From positions 7,145,648 to 7,209,647 of the forward strand of contig CM043968.1 of NCBI GenBank assembly GCA_014529385.2: DNA of 64,000 nt, given 5' to 3'. Numbering within the stretch: position 1 is the stretch's first letter; every line of letters starts with the position of its first letter. The DNA comes from Adiantum capillus-veneris. Lineage: Eukaryota; Streptophyta; Polypodiopsida; Polypodiales; Pteridaceae. The notes under the pieces are model-generated. The model worked only from the letters and a program-made list of their open reading frames with translations, did not search any database and was not told where the DNA came from. Shown here piece by piece: positions 43,770-54,671 of the stretch. Made by a program: the position numbers and the translations under genes.

Positions 43770-44330
43770 TTAATTACATCTTGGGTATCCAAATCTGCTT
43801 AGGATTTTTTTGAAGTTGAGCTTTTGGGACTTAATATTTCCTAGTTCCTTGCATACTAGTTTGATGAGGGTAAATCCTATGGCAAGCATTTGACATAGGT
43901 GTGGTGTTGTGACATGATTTTGCCAATTTTGAAGCTCGTAGATCAGCCTTCCATTCCTCTTTGTTGTAGGCAAATGTTACTTTCGGTTTTCCACTTTTAA
44001 GTGTAAGTTCCGAGACCTTGGTGTCCCAATCTTGAACAGCTATGTACGTTCACATCCAAGGAACTCATAGTACCATGTCTTTGTTCATGTGTTCATCTGG
44101 AATGTAGATAAATGAGTGCGGGCAAAGAAATCCATGCACAAGAAGGTTAAGGTTGATCATTCCCAAAGTAAGAGTAAATTCCTTATGACATCCTTTCACT
44201 TTGGCTGAGCAATACTCCAAGGGTCGTGTGGTTGCCTTCTGAAGTGGAATAGCTTACTGCATTGATTTTGGCACATGTATATCCTAAACCCTTGACTCTA
44301 ACTCCATCTCTCAATGTCAATGTGATTCTC
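43770..44330 (-). pseudogene. Unassigned retroelement coding scrap, possibly protease-like
   Basis: With two stops, the minus strand reads EFTLTLGMINLNLLVHGFL, then VPWM-TYIAVQDWDT and SELTLKSGKPKVTF. The alternation of short beta strands and the (L)-PWM-- landmark resemble a retroelement aspartic protease C-terminal half, but no D(S/T)G is found upstream. Confidence 0.3.
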
Positions 44331-44559
44331 ATGTCAAGACCATCCAACCATTCATCATCTGTTTCAATCTCATCTTTTGCTAAGGCTTGAGTAAAATGGA
44401 GAGTTTAAACTTGTAGCATATTCACTGACATGAGTTTTGGGGTTTCTTACATTTCTGCTTTCCTCTTCAATACTCAAATGTGAGCCTCTTCTTGAGCTTC
44501 ATCAATGAACTATTGGCTTCTAATCCTATGTTATTTTGTTGCATGCATTCATTATAGCA

Positions 44560-44770
44560 ACTCATTGGATAGTGGTAGATTATATTAGCATAGACGACAT
44601 CCATTTATACAAATTTCCATGATCTCTCCATCTAAGGTGGCTAACTTATTAGCCCCGCTTGGTGAAACGCTCTCAACCACAAATGTACCATTCCCTTTTT
44701 TCTTGAATTTTGAAATATGCTATTTCAAGGAATAGACCAATATGAGATCCCCTTATTTAAGCTGAAGGGG
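44560..44770 (-). pseudogene. Integrase C-terminal block of element E
   Basis: The minus strand reads GDLILVYSLK, then KFKKKGNGTFVVESVSPSGA and LATLDGEIM. The order GDLVLVY...K...GPFVV--V-P-GA--L-D-DG is the C-terminal beta-barrel (GPF/GPY type) of plant Ty3/gypsy integrases. The Pro of GPF is replaced. A 90-bp duplication interrupts the piece. Confidence 0.5.
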
Positions 44771-44868
44771 TTATTAAATTTAAGTTGAAGGGGTTATTTT
44801 GAAATATGCTATTTCAAGGAATAGACCAATATGAGATCCCCTTATTTAAGCTGAAGGGGTTATTTAAG
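44711..44868. repeat. Recent 90-bp tandem duplication
   Basis: GAAATATGCTATTTCAAGGA and the following ~68 bp occur at 44,711 and again at 44,801 with no mismatch over the repeated block. In such a worn element this identity points to a late event. Confidence 0.85.
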
Positions 44869-45586
44869 CTGAAGCGGTTATTCAATTTCAAATTTTGTCA
44901 CATTTTCACATACTTCTAGAAGGGTACCATAAAATGTAATCGGAATAAATTTGCAAATTGAATAGGAAACGGGTGTATTCTATTTGTCAAAAATTGATTG
45001 ATAAGAAGTTTGACAGCACATGATATACACAATCTATACACAATGACCACCCCGAGTCTCTTCCTTGATTTTTTTCACAAAGGTCTCATTATATGTGAAG
45101 GGTCTATGTCTGCTTGGCTTGGCATCATCTCGCATGGGTATAGTATGCTAACAAGTGTCAGGATCCACTCCCTTGAGATCTCGGTAAGACCACACAAATA
45201 CATCCTATATTCTTTTGAGGTTCATATGAGAATTTCTTCTTTCTCCTAAAAGGCATGTTAGTTGCTATGTATGCAGGTTTTGATTCCTCCCCAGGTTCTA
45301 CTAGGTCAATCTTCTTGGCACGTTCTGGTTCTTTGTAAGTTTTTCTTGGTTCCCTAGTCTGTCGCTAGTGGTGACTTATTTAACCCTTTATTGGCTCTCA
45401 TGTTGCCCATTTTTTTCCAATTTAAAGTGATTTCCACTTCTCTTACCCAGTTACCATCACTAAGGTGGATTCCATGGGCTACATTTCCCCGTTGATTGGA
45501 CATATTGTCACAAGATCTATTCGCTACCCAACTTTTTGATGTATCTTAGGTCTCATTTCCAAGATCATATCCCTGATTGAATAGAC

Positions 45587-45913
45587 CTAATATTTGGTTT
45601 GTTCCACCTCTCTCAGGTTCATCTTAATAAAGTTTTTGTTAAAGCAATCCCTAAAGAGGTATATAGGAATGTTTATTGCACCTTTCTCTTTAATCTTGAA
45701 AATATACAAAATCTTCAAGGGTGTTAAGTGCCCTGGTTTGGCATGAGCTATCCACAAAAAATCTCTTATATTATTTTCCTCCCAATAATAGACACCTAGT
45801 CTGGGGTTATCAATTGGTTTAATGTCAATTTCATCATAACCTTCTAGTTCTAACACAGGTGGTCCTTCTTTGGTGGTCATGTCTAGAATGAGTGCATTGA
45901 CTTCTAGTCCCAT
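45587..45913 (-). pseudogene. Unrecognised 108-codon open frame in element E
   Basis: Starts MGLEVNALILDMTTKEGPP and contains VLELEGYDEIDIKPIDNP, DFLWIAHAKPGHLTPL. Composition and length of open frame suggest former coding, and the position between the primer site and the integrase block fits the gag-to-RT part of the polyprotein. I do not recognise the domain. Confidence 0.35.
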
Positions 45914-46379
45914 TTATCCATAGTGTCAAGATTCATAATTTTTAAGTATTGCATTCTATTTCGGTCCATATAGAAGGTTTCTTGCTCGTTGGTTCTAGCC
46001 TCCTCTTCAAATTAAACACTATGGTCATCAATTCTAACCACGTATTCCTCATTAAGATCCAGATATATCTAAGCCCCATGAGTATTAATCTTGTAAAAGG
46101 TGAATATGTGCTTTAACTATAGCGGCACATGAATGAGTGAAGAAAGCAGACATCGTTGAGGTCGAGTCAAAGTAAGTTTTTGGCACTTCTTCAACTATGG
46201 TCTTTAAGGGTCCCCGTTGGGTGTTAATACTCTCTTTAGTTGACACTCTGCTTTTTGTTTCTCAATTGAAACCTTGATTTACTAGTACACAACCTGATAT
46301 AAGGTACATAAAGATCAACAATTCTTAATGAAATTGATTACTTAGTTTTTTAATCAAATATCAACCCGATTTGGTTGAA

Positions 46380-47270
46380 TTGCCTCTTACAGGAGATAAT
46401 CAGCGCGATTATTATCTACTGGAGTAGAAAAGCATATTTTTACACTTTTGATGATACTTACTGCTTAAGGGTATGTTCAAAGAGATCTGAAACATTTTTT
46501 TTCAATTTCGAACAAGTTTTGCACGGTGATTGGCAAACTCTGATGCATTACAAGTGGCTGACTCAATAATAAAAAAATCCAATCACTTAAAATTTGGCAC
46601 ATCATTTTATTACTCTACAAATCAAGCCTCCTTGAAGAAAAATTCAAAAAGTTAAAATTCCAGGGCAAGAGATAATAAGCGCTCTTATTATCTCTTAGCT
46701 TGAAATAAGGAATTTTGTTCACTTTTTTTATCTACACTAGATGCACACACTATGGACAAGTTGACACATTCTATGTGGTTTGAATCAATTTTCAAGTCTC
46801 CAAGCCAATTTTTGCATCTGTTATTATGAGAAAATTAAGTCCAATTGACACTTTATAATTCCAAATGACTCCAAACTTGAATTAGAGACTCAACAGACAA
46901 TGGTCTTACTTGTGGTATGTCCACATGATGAAAATTTTGCAATTTTTGTGCAAGGGATATTAAGCAAGATTATTATCATGGAGCCTAGATTTCTAATTTT
47001 TTATTTTTGGTAATTTTTGTAGTTAGTACAAAGTGTGTTAAGGCCAATCAAGAGTTTTCCATCACTTCAAATCAATTTCGGTATACTTACCTTCACTTAC
47101 TTCTTAATCAGAGGTGGAATTGGATCTGGCTTGAAATTTGTAAATGAATAAGCTCAGGACTTCTAGAAACTCCATAAAAGTGTTTATACTTCACCTTGAC
47201 AAGACAACCCTGATCTTAACGTCCAATTTCAACCTCAAACAAAAAAATTTGATTATTATCTACAGGTTTG
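46380..47270. repeat. Degenerate ~290-bp repeats marked by a palindrome
   Basis: GAGATAATNAGCGC...TTATTATCT recurs at about 46,390 (GGAGATAATCAGCGCGATTA), 46,668 (AGAGATAATAAGCGCTCTTA, a 12-bp-arm palindrome), 46,950 (GGGATATTAAGCAAGATTAT) and 47,249 (GATTATTATCTACAGG). Spacing is about 278, 285 and 295 bp. The sequence between is AT-rich and weakly similar. Confidence 0.55.
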
Positions 47271-47907
47271 AAATTGCATTGTTGTGGAATTTTGATGTCA
47301 TTCATATCTTTCACAGAGGATTACAAGCACCCTTGGCCAAAAAAACTCGGATTTCCATGTATTAATCATAGTAGAGATAATAAATTATTTTTTTGAAGCC
47401 AAACTTTGAACATTTTCTTTTATGCTGGTTTTGACTCATCATAATGTTTACACCGCTCTCCCAAGACCAATCTTTGCCCTGAAGTGTTGTTTGATAGCCT
47501 TTCGAACTTACCTTAGAAGTACGAAACATAAAACTCTGAAATTTCAAGGAATAAATCACTAATGAAAATTTAGAGAGTTGACTACTTAACCTACTCCCAA
47601 TTAAAACAACACAAGGGTAGTGGAAAGTGTCCACAAATACTGATTTTTCTCTTGTTTTCTTGAGAAATGAGTGTTAACTTTTAGACTAAAAAATATCTTA
47701 ACTCATGAATCACTCAAAAATATCCAAATCTATGCCTAAAAGGTCCTTGGCAAGTACGACTACTCTCAAGACACCTCTACACAGCTTTAGACAACAATCT
47801 TCAACTATGTGGTTTCTAAAAGTTGGTGTTTTCTCCGGGTAAACCTAAAGGAAGAGATGGGCAATTATATCCAAGCGTTGAGGTTCTATTTAGTTTAAGT
47901 CATCTCC

Positions 47908-47925
47908 TCCCCGACAACGGCACCA
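47908..47925 (-). promoter_or_regulatory. Primer binding site, tRNA-Asp type
   Basis: The minus strand reads TGGTGCCGTTGTCGGGGA, one or two changes from the TGGCGCCGTTGCCGGGGA site used by Athila/Tat-type elements. It lies 2 bp after the putative LTR end ...ACTAAACA. Confidence 0.8.
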
Positions 47926-47927
47926 AA

Positions 47928-49657
47928 TGTTTAGTGTCCTGGGCATGCCAAGCCTCACTCTATCTTTTTGTAGACATAGTGAGAACCACATACATAAATG
48001 TAATTGTGTGGGACGTAACCGACATGACTAGTGTATGGAGGCTCCAAGAGGTTGTCAAACTTTTGGAAAAAAACCTCAATCCCTATCCATTCAATGCAGC
48101 ACTCAATTGTAGGTCAAACAATAAAATCCAATCTTCACATCAACAAGTAAATCTTGACAATTCACCAAGTAAATGAGCTCCAAACATCACCAAACTCATA
48201 CTTGAATAGAAGAGTCTAAACACAAGTGTTTAGGGTATCAAATTCACATTTCAATCACTTGCAAAAAAATGTTTATTATCTACGGGACTGATTTGACCTA
48301 ACCCGTTTCGGCTCAGAATGCACTCAAAAGCTTCCTATACCCCTCCTATAGTTAAAATGCAGTTTTTATCCTTAATTTGTGACTTATGAGCTAATTAACA
48401 AGAGGATTTTCAATAACAACTTCAAAATACCATCGTAGAAGACTTACATCAATACGTAGAGCTTTCATCTATGGATCCATAGAAGCACATAGCATTTCAG
48501 ACAAACATTCAACGGTCATAAGAATAAAGGAGAATATGCAATGCTCAAAAATAGCAACATACGATTCAATATCCAAAACCTATAATGTATCTACAAAAAG
48601 TGGCTATCTTAGCTAAAGTTTAAAAATTGACAAACTAGCTAAAATTTGAGATCTGGCTAATACTTACTTACAAATTGGAAGCTCATAGCCCCAACTACAT
48701 TGACTATACAACTCCATAAGAATAATCAAAAGTACAAGATTTGGACAAGACATGTTTTACATTAAAAAATGAGATGAAATTACAACATTTGAGCTCCAAA
48801 GGAAGTAGCTTTGTTAGTTTGATGCTAATAGCACAACTTGACATAATTGATATTTATTATCGAGCATAGCATGAACTCTAAAGTCCACTCATATTCCTTG
48901 CATATAGTGAGTGAGTACCCAAACATCTTGGTTGGAAGCTATAACAACTACGGGCGTAGTTAATCGAACTCTTATACATCCATAAATTTTTGCAAACATC
49001 ATAACAAAACATGTGACAAATTCACAAAATAGAGAGAGATTTTCTTGGTGTACCATCTCATGTGATAAATCCAATCTACCGCGCCCATCAGATATTCCCA
49101 ATTGATGAACAACTTTGGCTATAAACCATAGCAGGTAGGAATAGATAATTTCTCCATGTGGAATTGCTTGCATGTTAGTGTTTGCCCCTTAAACAGATTA
49201 TAAAACTCCTCTCACCATTGAAGCCTGATTGGCATGTTACTATTACATTGCTTCCTGTAACTACATCAAGAGATCCCATCATTGAAGCTCAAACGGCTTG
49301 TTACTATTGCATTGCTTTTTGTAACTACATGAAGAAGTCATCTTAATACCAAGGAAACACCTAAAATGCCTTGCTCGATTGCTTACCTTAGGGATCAAAC
49401 AATTTGACGAATTGCCACAACTTGACCCATTGTTAACATTGTCTCTCTCAACAATTAGTCGATTGCTTATCTCTACTGCAACAACTCTCTTCCTTGCACA
49501 ACACAAAACGCATGCCTTGGAGGCTCTTAGCACCACAAAAAAACATGAAGTGCTTTTTGCAAAAACTTTCAAAACCATAAAAGTGTGGGCATCAAGTCTA
49601 AACAGTGGGGGAGGGGCTCCCAGAAGCCCAAAAACAAAACAAAAAAGTCTAAAGGCA
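47928..49657 (-). repeat. Probable 5' LTR of element E
   Basis: It starts (plus strand) TGTTTAGTGTCC next to the primer site. The right limit is not visible; the LTR may continue past the LINE insertion at 52,158. There is no second copy to compare. Confidence 0.4.
49217..49345. repeat. 64-bp tandem repeat
   Basis: CATTGAAGCC...GTTACTATTACATTGCTT...TGTAACTACAT at 49,217 recurs at about 49,281 with about 85% identity by eye. Confidence 0.75.
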
Positions 49658-49671
49658 TGGACACCCCTCTT
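49658..49671. repeat. Left target-site duplication of LINE 1
   Basis: TGGACACCCCTCTT, identical to 52,144-52,157. Confidence 0.92.
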
Positions 49672-52143
49672 CTTCTTTTTTTTTTAAAGCAAAACTCACA
49701 ATTGTGAGTAAATTATATTAACCAACCCAAATAGTTACAAGGTCTTGTCATGCTCGTGTTGAGCCATGAAATCATCCAAGGACCATAATTACATCGGCTA
49801 TCAGGGCAGCCATCCCAACCAAGTCGCCCCCTTATCCTTGATACATAAGGTCCATTATCATGTTCTTCTGAGATCTTTTAATTATCGATAGCCAAGATTT
49901 TCCCCCGTCCTAGGCATGCCCTCTGCTGACAACAAGGCACAAGTAGTCCTAGTCCAATCCTCCGAGTGTTGCTTGCGCCCGAGCGTCCATATTAGCACTT
50001 CGCTTTCTTGTATGCGAAGCTTGCCACCTCAAGACCTCCTTCAAACACACAGCGGTTCCTTGTCTGCCAAACATTATGTAAGAAGAAGTACCTGACGATT
50101 TGAGTGCTGATGAGGATGCAGGACCACCTCAATTCTTCCCTCCAAGGATTAGATCAGTCTTGTAAAATGCACCCCAAGCATCGATCTGACCCAATCCCTC
50201 TTTCCTGAATCTTCACCCCCGTCGGTAGAGCACCCCAACTTACCTTCCATAGAAATACCTTCATGTGCTGCGGAACCTTTGGCTTCCAAATGTTCTCCAT
50301 TACTTGCTCCCACCTTTCCTTTGGCCATTGTTTTTTCCATATCTTGTTAAGGGGGCTAGACCAATTCTTCTTATGCATCATTGTATGGTAAATGTCTTTA
50401 GGATGGGGTTTCCATAAGAGACTGCTTCCAGGCCATTTCCAGGCATTCCAATCAAACTCTGAATCACAAATAGGCATCATTATATTGCCAAGCTCTTTCA
50501 TCACTTTGTGGACCAGCAAGACCTCCAAGCTATTCAGTTGGTACTGGGTAACCAAAAGATCAATGGTTTTCCAACTCTTGTTGTCCTGTCATAGAAGTGC
50601 CCCAGCCGATTCAGACCCTTATTATTCAGCTTCCTGGCTGTCTCTATCCAATAGAGAGTTTGTGGCGGATCTACAACTTTGGAAAGCCAGGGGGACCAAT
50701 GCAAAATGGAGTTCTTAAAGTATTTGGTTTTTTCCCCCCACTTTAAGACTCCTACTGGTCTATTGCATTTTCTTACCAATTCTCCTGAGTTGCCCCCAAT
50801 CTTAGGGTATAGTCCACGTAGGGGCTAACAACTTGTCATGAACCTCCACCCCTCTCCACTTTCCACCTTTCGAGCCAAGTTTAGCTGCTTCTATCATATC
50901 TTTGATCATGACAAGTTGTTTAGCCAAGGAAACAACAAATTTGGCGCAACAAGCTTCTGCATGGGCCATTGGGTTCAAAATTCCGAGGCCTCCTTGATTC
51001 CTCAGCCGAGCAACTGATTCCCAACGGGCCCATTGCCATGGCCTGGAGGATTTCGTGTTGTTTTTCCATAAAAACCTTTTCACTGGTTTTAAGAACTCTT
51101 TCCAGTCACACTTAGCCATCTTGAGAAGCGGGCTAGTGAAGGCAATATAAGGAATCATAAAGGCATTTATCACTTTTATCCGACTTGGGAATGGGAGAAG
51201 AGCATACTCCCACCTACTCACTTTTGTTTTGATTTTTTCAAGCACCTACTCAAATCTTTGCTTGTGAGTTACGTCCACCCCCAAGGGGGCTCCCAGATAT
51301 CTGAAGATATTCCCTTTTGTGACAATCTTCCCCGACCAGTCAGAAGGGTCAAATGAGTCATTTTCCGATAGGGAGATTAGCTTTGACTTCTCTATATTAC
51401 AATGGGACCCCGAAGATACTGAGAATATTTGTACAAACTCCAGAGCTTTCCTGATGACCTGGGGGCACGCCTTCAAGAAGAGGAGAGAATCGTCTACAAA
51501 AATTTTTGCTAGGAATTGGCTATTTTCTGGCAAAGCGAGGCCTTGTAACTCCCCTCGTTCCGCACTAGCTTCGAGCGTCGTGATTAAAGGATGTGATCCT
51601 ATGGCGAAAAGCAAGGGGGCCAAAGGGCAGCCCTGCTTAATAGAACTTTTGACCTCAAAAGAGCCCACAATTCTATCGTTGAATAGGAGCTCTGACTGGC
51701 TTCCAGCTCCCAGTACACTTACCAGACGACATAGGCACGGCCCAAAGCCCAAAGCTTTTATGACGGCTTCTATATATGTCCATGTTATTCTGTCGTAAGC
51801 TTTATCCAGGTCCAATTGTAGCAGTACACACTCTTGCTTTGTGACAGTTACGTACTCGATGCCCACCATTGCTGCCAAGATGTTATCGTAAATGAACCTT
51901 CCTTTGATGAACCCACGTTGATGGGGAGAGATGATCTTGATTAGTAAGGGGGCTAGTCTGAAGGCTACAACTTTAGCAATAATTTTGTAGGCCACCGACA
52001 TCATCGTTAGAGGGCGCCAGTGTTTTAGTTGAGAACAACAGATTTGTTTGGAGATGGGTTTGATAAGCCCTCTCCTTACACTTATCTCCAATGACCCTTC
52101 GACAATGGCTTTATTGGTGAACCTTGTGATTAGACCTTGAGAT
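49672..52143 (-). mobile_element. LINE 1, 5'-truncated non-LTR retrotransposon
   Basis: A perfect 14-bp target duplication (49,658-49,671 and 52,144-52,157) bounds it. The 3' end on the minus strand is CTCACAATTGTGAGTTTTGC then an A-rich tail (T run on plus, 49,675-49,685). The minus strand encodes most of the reverse transcriptase: HWRPLTMMSVAYKIIAKV, QRGFIKGRFIYDNI, LDLDKAYDRI, QGCPLAPLLFAIG and the active-site box FVDDSLLFL (usual FADD), at 52,130-51,246. Downstream come KNNTKSSRPWQWARW (about 51,070) and a zinc-finger-like end (PQHMKVFLWKVSWGALPTGV, about 50,230). Endonuclease and ORF1 are missing. It is closely related to LINE 2. Confidence 0.95.
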
Positions 52144-52157
52144 TGGACACCCCTCTT
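52144..52157. repeat. Right target-site duplication of LINE 1
   Basis: TGGACACCCCTCTT, identical to 49,658-49,671. Confidence 0.92.
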
Positions 52158-52429
52158 AGAATAATGACAAATAAAAGAGAATTGGGTGATAGCAGCTTGT
52201 ACAGACGCGATGGGGTCATGGTGCATGTAACAAGTTGAAAGTTCACATTGGCATTCTAAACGAATAAAATAAAAGGATAAATCAAGTCATTTGAGGCTAT
52301 GAAATTAAAAGACCCATAAATTGGAAAACTAAACAAAAGAAGTCTTCAAAATATTCACACGAAAAGGTAGGTCCAGTCCAATCAATAACAAAAATAATAA
52401 AATTTCAAATGTCTGCCTAGCACTCTTCT
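52158..52429. other. Sequence interrupted by LINE 1, no gene seen
   Basis: Continues the DNA that ends at 49,671. AT-rich, possibly more of LTR E. Confidence 0.4.
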
Positions 52430-52888
52430 CCTCTTAAGGATTCTTCTGAGGGTGAGCCGCGGTTGCAAGTTGTAGGAATACGCAGGCAAAGTTATGCTCA
52501 GACTCGGGCGAGGTGAAGGTGACCCTTGGTCCACGAGTCCGCACTGAGGCTCCCCAGTTCCCTGGTTCTTGCATTGGCGCGCCGGCTCCGATTAGCCTCG
52601 GGGGTGAAGGTCTGGCTCACGAGCTGATGCACACACTCAGACTAAATAATCGCGATTCTCCCAAGATAATAATCATCATATGCCTTCTAAAATAATTGTT
52701 GCTCTGCTCCCAAGTTAATAATCGTCATCTGCTTTCTAAAATAATCGTTGTTCTTGCCTTTGATTGGAATTGATAAGTTATTAAAGGTATTGCTGTCGGG
52801 TTTAAGGTATTGTGAGTTTTGGAAAAAAAAAAAAGAGCTTTAAAGCTTTGTTGCTCCCGGAGCTAGAGGTTAACCAAGTCACCTCAGG
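52430..52888 (+). promoter_or_regulatory. Probable 5' UTR/promoter region of LINE 2
   Basis: GC-rich start (GAGCCGCGG, GGCGCGCCGGCTCCG) unlike its surroundings, then a near-direct repeat of about 55 bp (CCCAAGATAATAATCATCAT and CCCAAGTTAATAATCGTCAT) before the ORF1 start. Internal promoters with repeats are usual in LINEs. The exact 5' end and target duplication are not identified. Confidence 0.45.
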
Positions 52889-54490
52889 ATGGAATCCGAT
52901 ATAGTCGAATTCTCAAAAATGCTAGCGGCGGGTAAAATACCCAAAATGGAGTTTGCCGTGCCGATGGATGAAGGCGACAGCTCAATCGTGAGACCGTTGG
53001 AGGATGCGACAATGTCGAGCCCCAATTCGCCAAAAGCGGTGTTGATCGAAAAGGACAAAATTGTCTCGATTGAAAAAGTTCCTTTGGAGGAAACAAGGGA
53101 GGAAATGGCCTCAGCTCAAGGGTTCAAATTTGAGGTAAAAACCCTCAAAGACAGGGTCCCATCTGTACGAACGTGAATAAAGCATCAAATGCATCTGCAG
53201 CTCATAGGTCAGGCATCTCGTTTGCTAGCATACTCAAGGGCCTAACTATAAGGATTCAGAAAAGCCGCAGCAAAAGGGGTGTCGGATGAAGGGGATATCG
53301 AAAAACTGCAGAATACAAGAGCTAGACTTCAGCAAGAGCTCATGCAAGTCAACAAAATGATTGAGACCGGCCCTAACAACAACAAAAGAACGTGCTCCCA
53401 AACAGACCACAGTGGGCTGGTTGAAGACGGTTTGGCAAATTGGGCCTAATCTGCTTTAAGAAAGTCCTTGCCACAGCAGGTGGAGGTTGTCGAGGCTATA
53501 ACTGTAGCGATTCCACCAACGCTTATCAAAAAACAGTTAGCCAGGCAAGCTCAGCTAACGCTGGTTTTTGGGTTCAGTGGAAGAATCCCTAATAGGTTTG
53601 AGATGATTCAATGGATTCAAGGCCCTCAAATTCTTGGTCATGGAGGAGTAGTTGAAAGTACTTTTTACCTAGCTAAAGGGTTTTGTTCAGTGAGATTCAA
53701 AGAGGCCTCCGATGTGGAAAAGATCCTCGACAAAGGGCCCCTAGTATTTAATAGGACTACGGTCTGTGTGGTGCCTTGGGAGCCAGTGTTCGACTCAGTT
53801 GAATCTCTACAAGGGTTCCATCCGGTCTGGGTGGAGCTTGTGGGACTGCCTAGCTGGCTGTGGGATAATCTCAAGATGCTCGCTAGTCAACTGGGCACTC
53901 CCTTATTTATACCTAGCAAGAGAGGATTTGGCAGAACCTCAAACAGGGTTTGTATAGGATGGGATGTGTCTAAAACGCCACCTAAGAGCATGGTCATCAA
54001 TGTCGGAGTTGGGCTTGTTACTATTCCGCTCAACTTTGGTACAAACTTTGGAGCATGTTTTGAGTGCAACAACTTTGGACACTTCGCCAAGGATTTCCCC
54101 TTGAAATCTAAGGGTACTGCAGCTCCGACAGCACAGGCCACCAGTGAAATGGAAACCCAGATGGAAGGGCTAGAGAAGCAAGGAGGGAGTAACGAAGGAG
54201 CAAATGCAGAGAAGGATAAAGAAGGTATGATGGATGTAAAAAAATGCAGGAAAAGACTGGAGGAATCGATTCCCATACAACGAATTTCCGAAGGTGCATG
54301 CAATAATAATAAGATCATTATTCCCGCGGCTACCCTAAAATGTATGACAGTGACAACGGGGACGGCTGTTCAATTCTCTGGTATGAAAAGAACCAAAAGG
54401 GTGAAGGCAGTGGCAAGAGACTCCAAAGTACTTCAAGTCATGAGAACACTTGAGGTAAAAGGTTCTAGTCCGTCTTCCACCCCATTATAA
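52889..54490 (+). pseudogene. LINE 2 ORF1 (DUF4283-like RNA-binding/gag protein)
   Basis: ATG at 52,889 opens 95 codons (MESDIVEFSKML...), acidic. The frame is then broken until 53,468, from which 340 codons are open to 54,490. That part holds a DUF4283-like domain: ESTFYLAKGFCSVRFK, then KILDKGPLVFNRTTVCVVPW, then HPVWVELVGLPSWLWD and LASQLGTPLF. A zinc knuckle follows at about 54,055: CFECNNFGHFAKDF, in which the last Cys is Phe, so the knuckle is damaged. The C-terminal tail is Lys/Glu-rich. The protein would bind the LINE RNA and help reverse transcription. The stretch 53,177-53,467 shows coding-like pieces in another frame, so one or two indels separate the two halves. Confidence 0.85.
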
Positions 54491-54585
54491 GGAGCGGGGT
54501 TCACTGTCCCACTGCACAATCCATTTGCAGCACTACAGGGAAAGAAATCCCTAGAATTCGAACCCTCGGATTCTCTTGATACCAA

Positions 54586-54588
<3 letters not shown>

Positions 54589-54620
<32 letters not shown>
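54589..54620 (+). repeat. 32-bp G homopolymer between LINE 2 ORF1 and ORF2
   Basis: 32 consecutive G. It lies just upstream of ORF2 and produces a Pro-only or Gly-only run in shadow frames. The length is likely variable or poorly sequenced. Confidence 0.9.
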
Positions 54621-54621
<1 letters not shown>

Positions 54622-54671
54622 GATTCGGATGTTGAAGAATTCATTCCTCTTTCTCAATAAACCCCTCATTA

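Larger units (their letters stand above)
40521..47907 (-). mobile_element. Decayed LTR retroelement E (Athila/Tat-like by primer site)
   Basis: A tRNA-Asp-type primer site on the minus strand at 47,908-47,925 sets the 5' end on the right. Minus-strand coding scraps lie at 46.1-45.5 kb, 44.8-44.5 kb (integrase C-terminal block) and 44.4-43.3 kb, with coiled-coil pieces at 42.7-40.6 kb. No reverse transcriptase motif is readable. The right-to-left order (unknown, integrase end, further ORFs) leaves a big coding part after integrase. More than one element may be mixed here. The left limit is only where family C LTR sequence ends. Confidence 0.45.

Noticed and set aside
43770-44330. Certain assignment as a retroelement protease
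   Set aside because: No catalytic D(S/T)G is visible and its place after the integrase end is wrong for a simple element, so it is listed only as an unassigned scrap.
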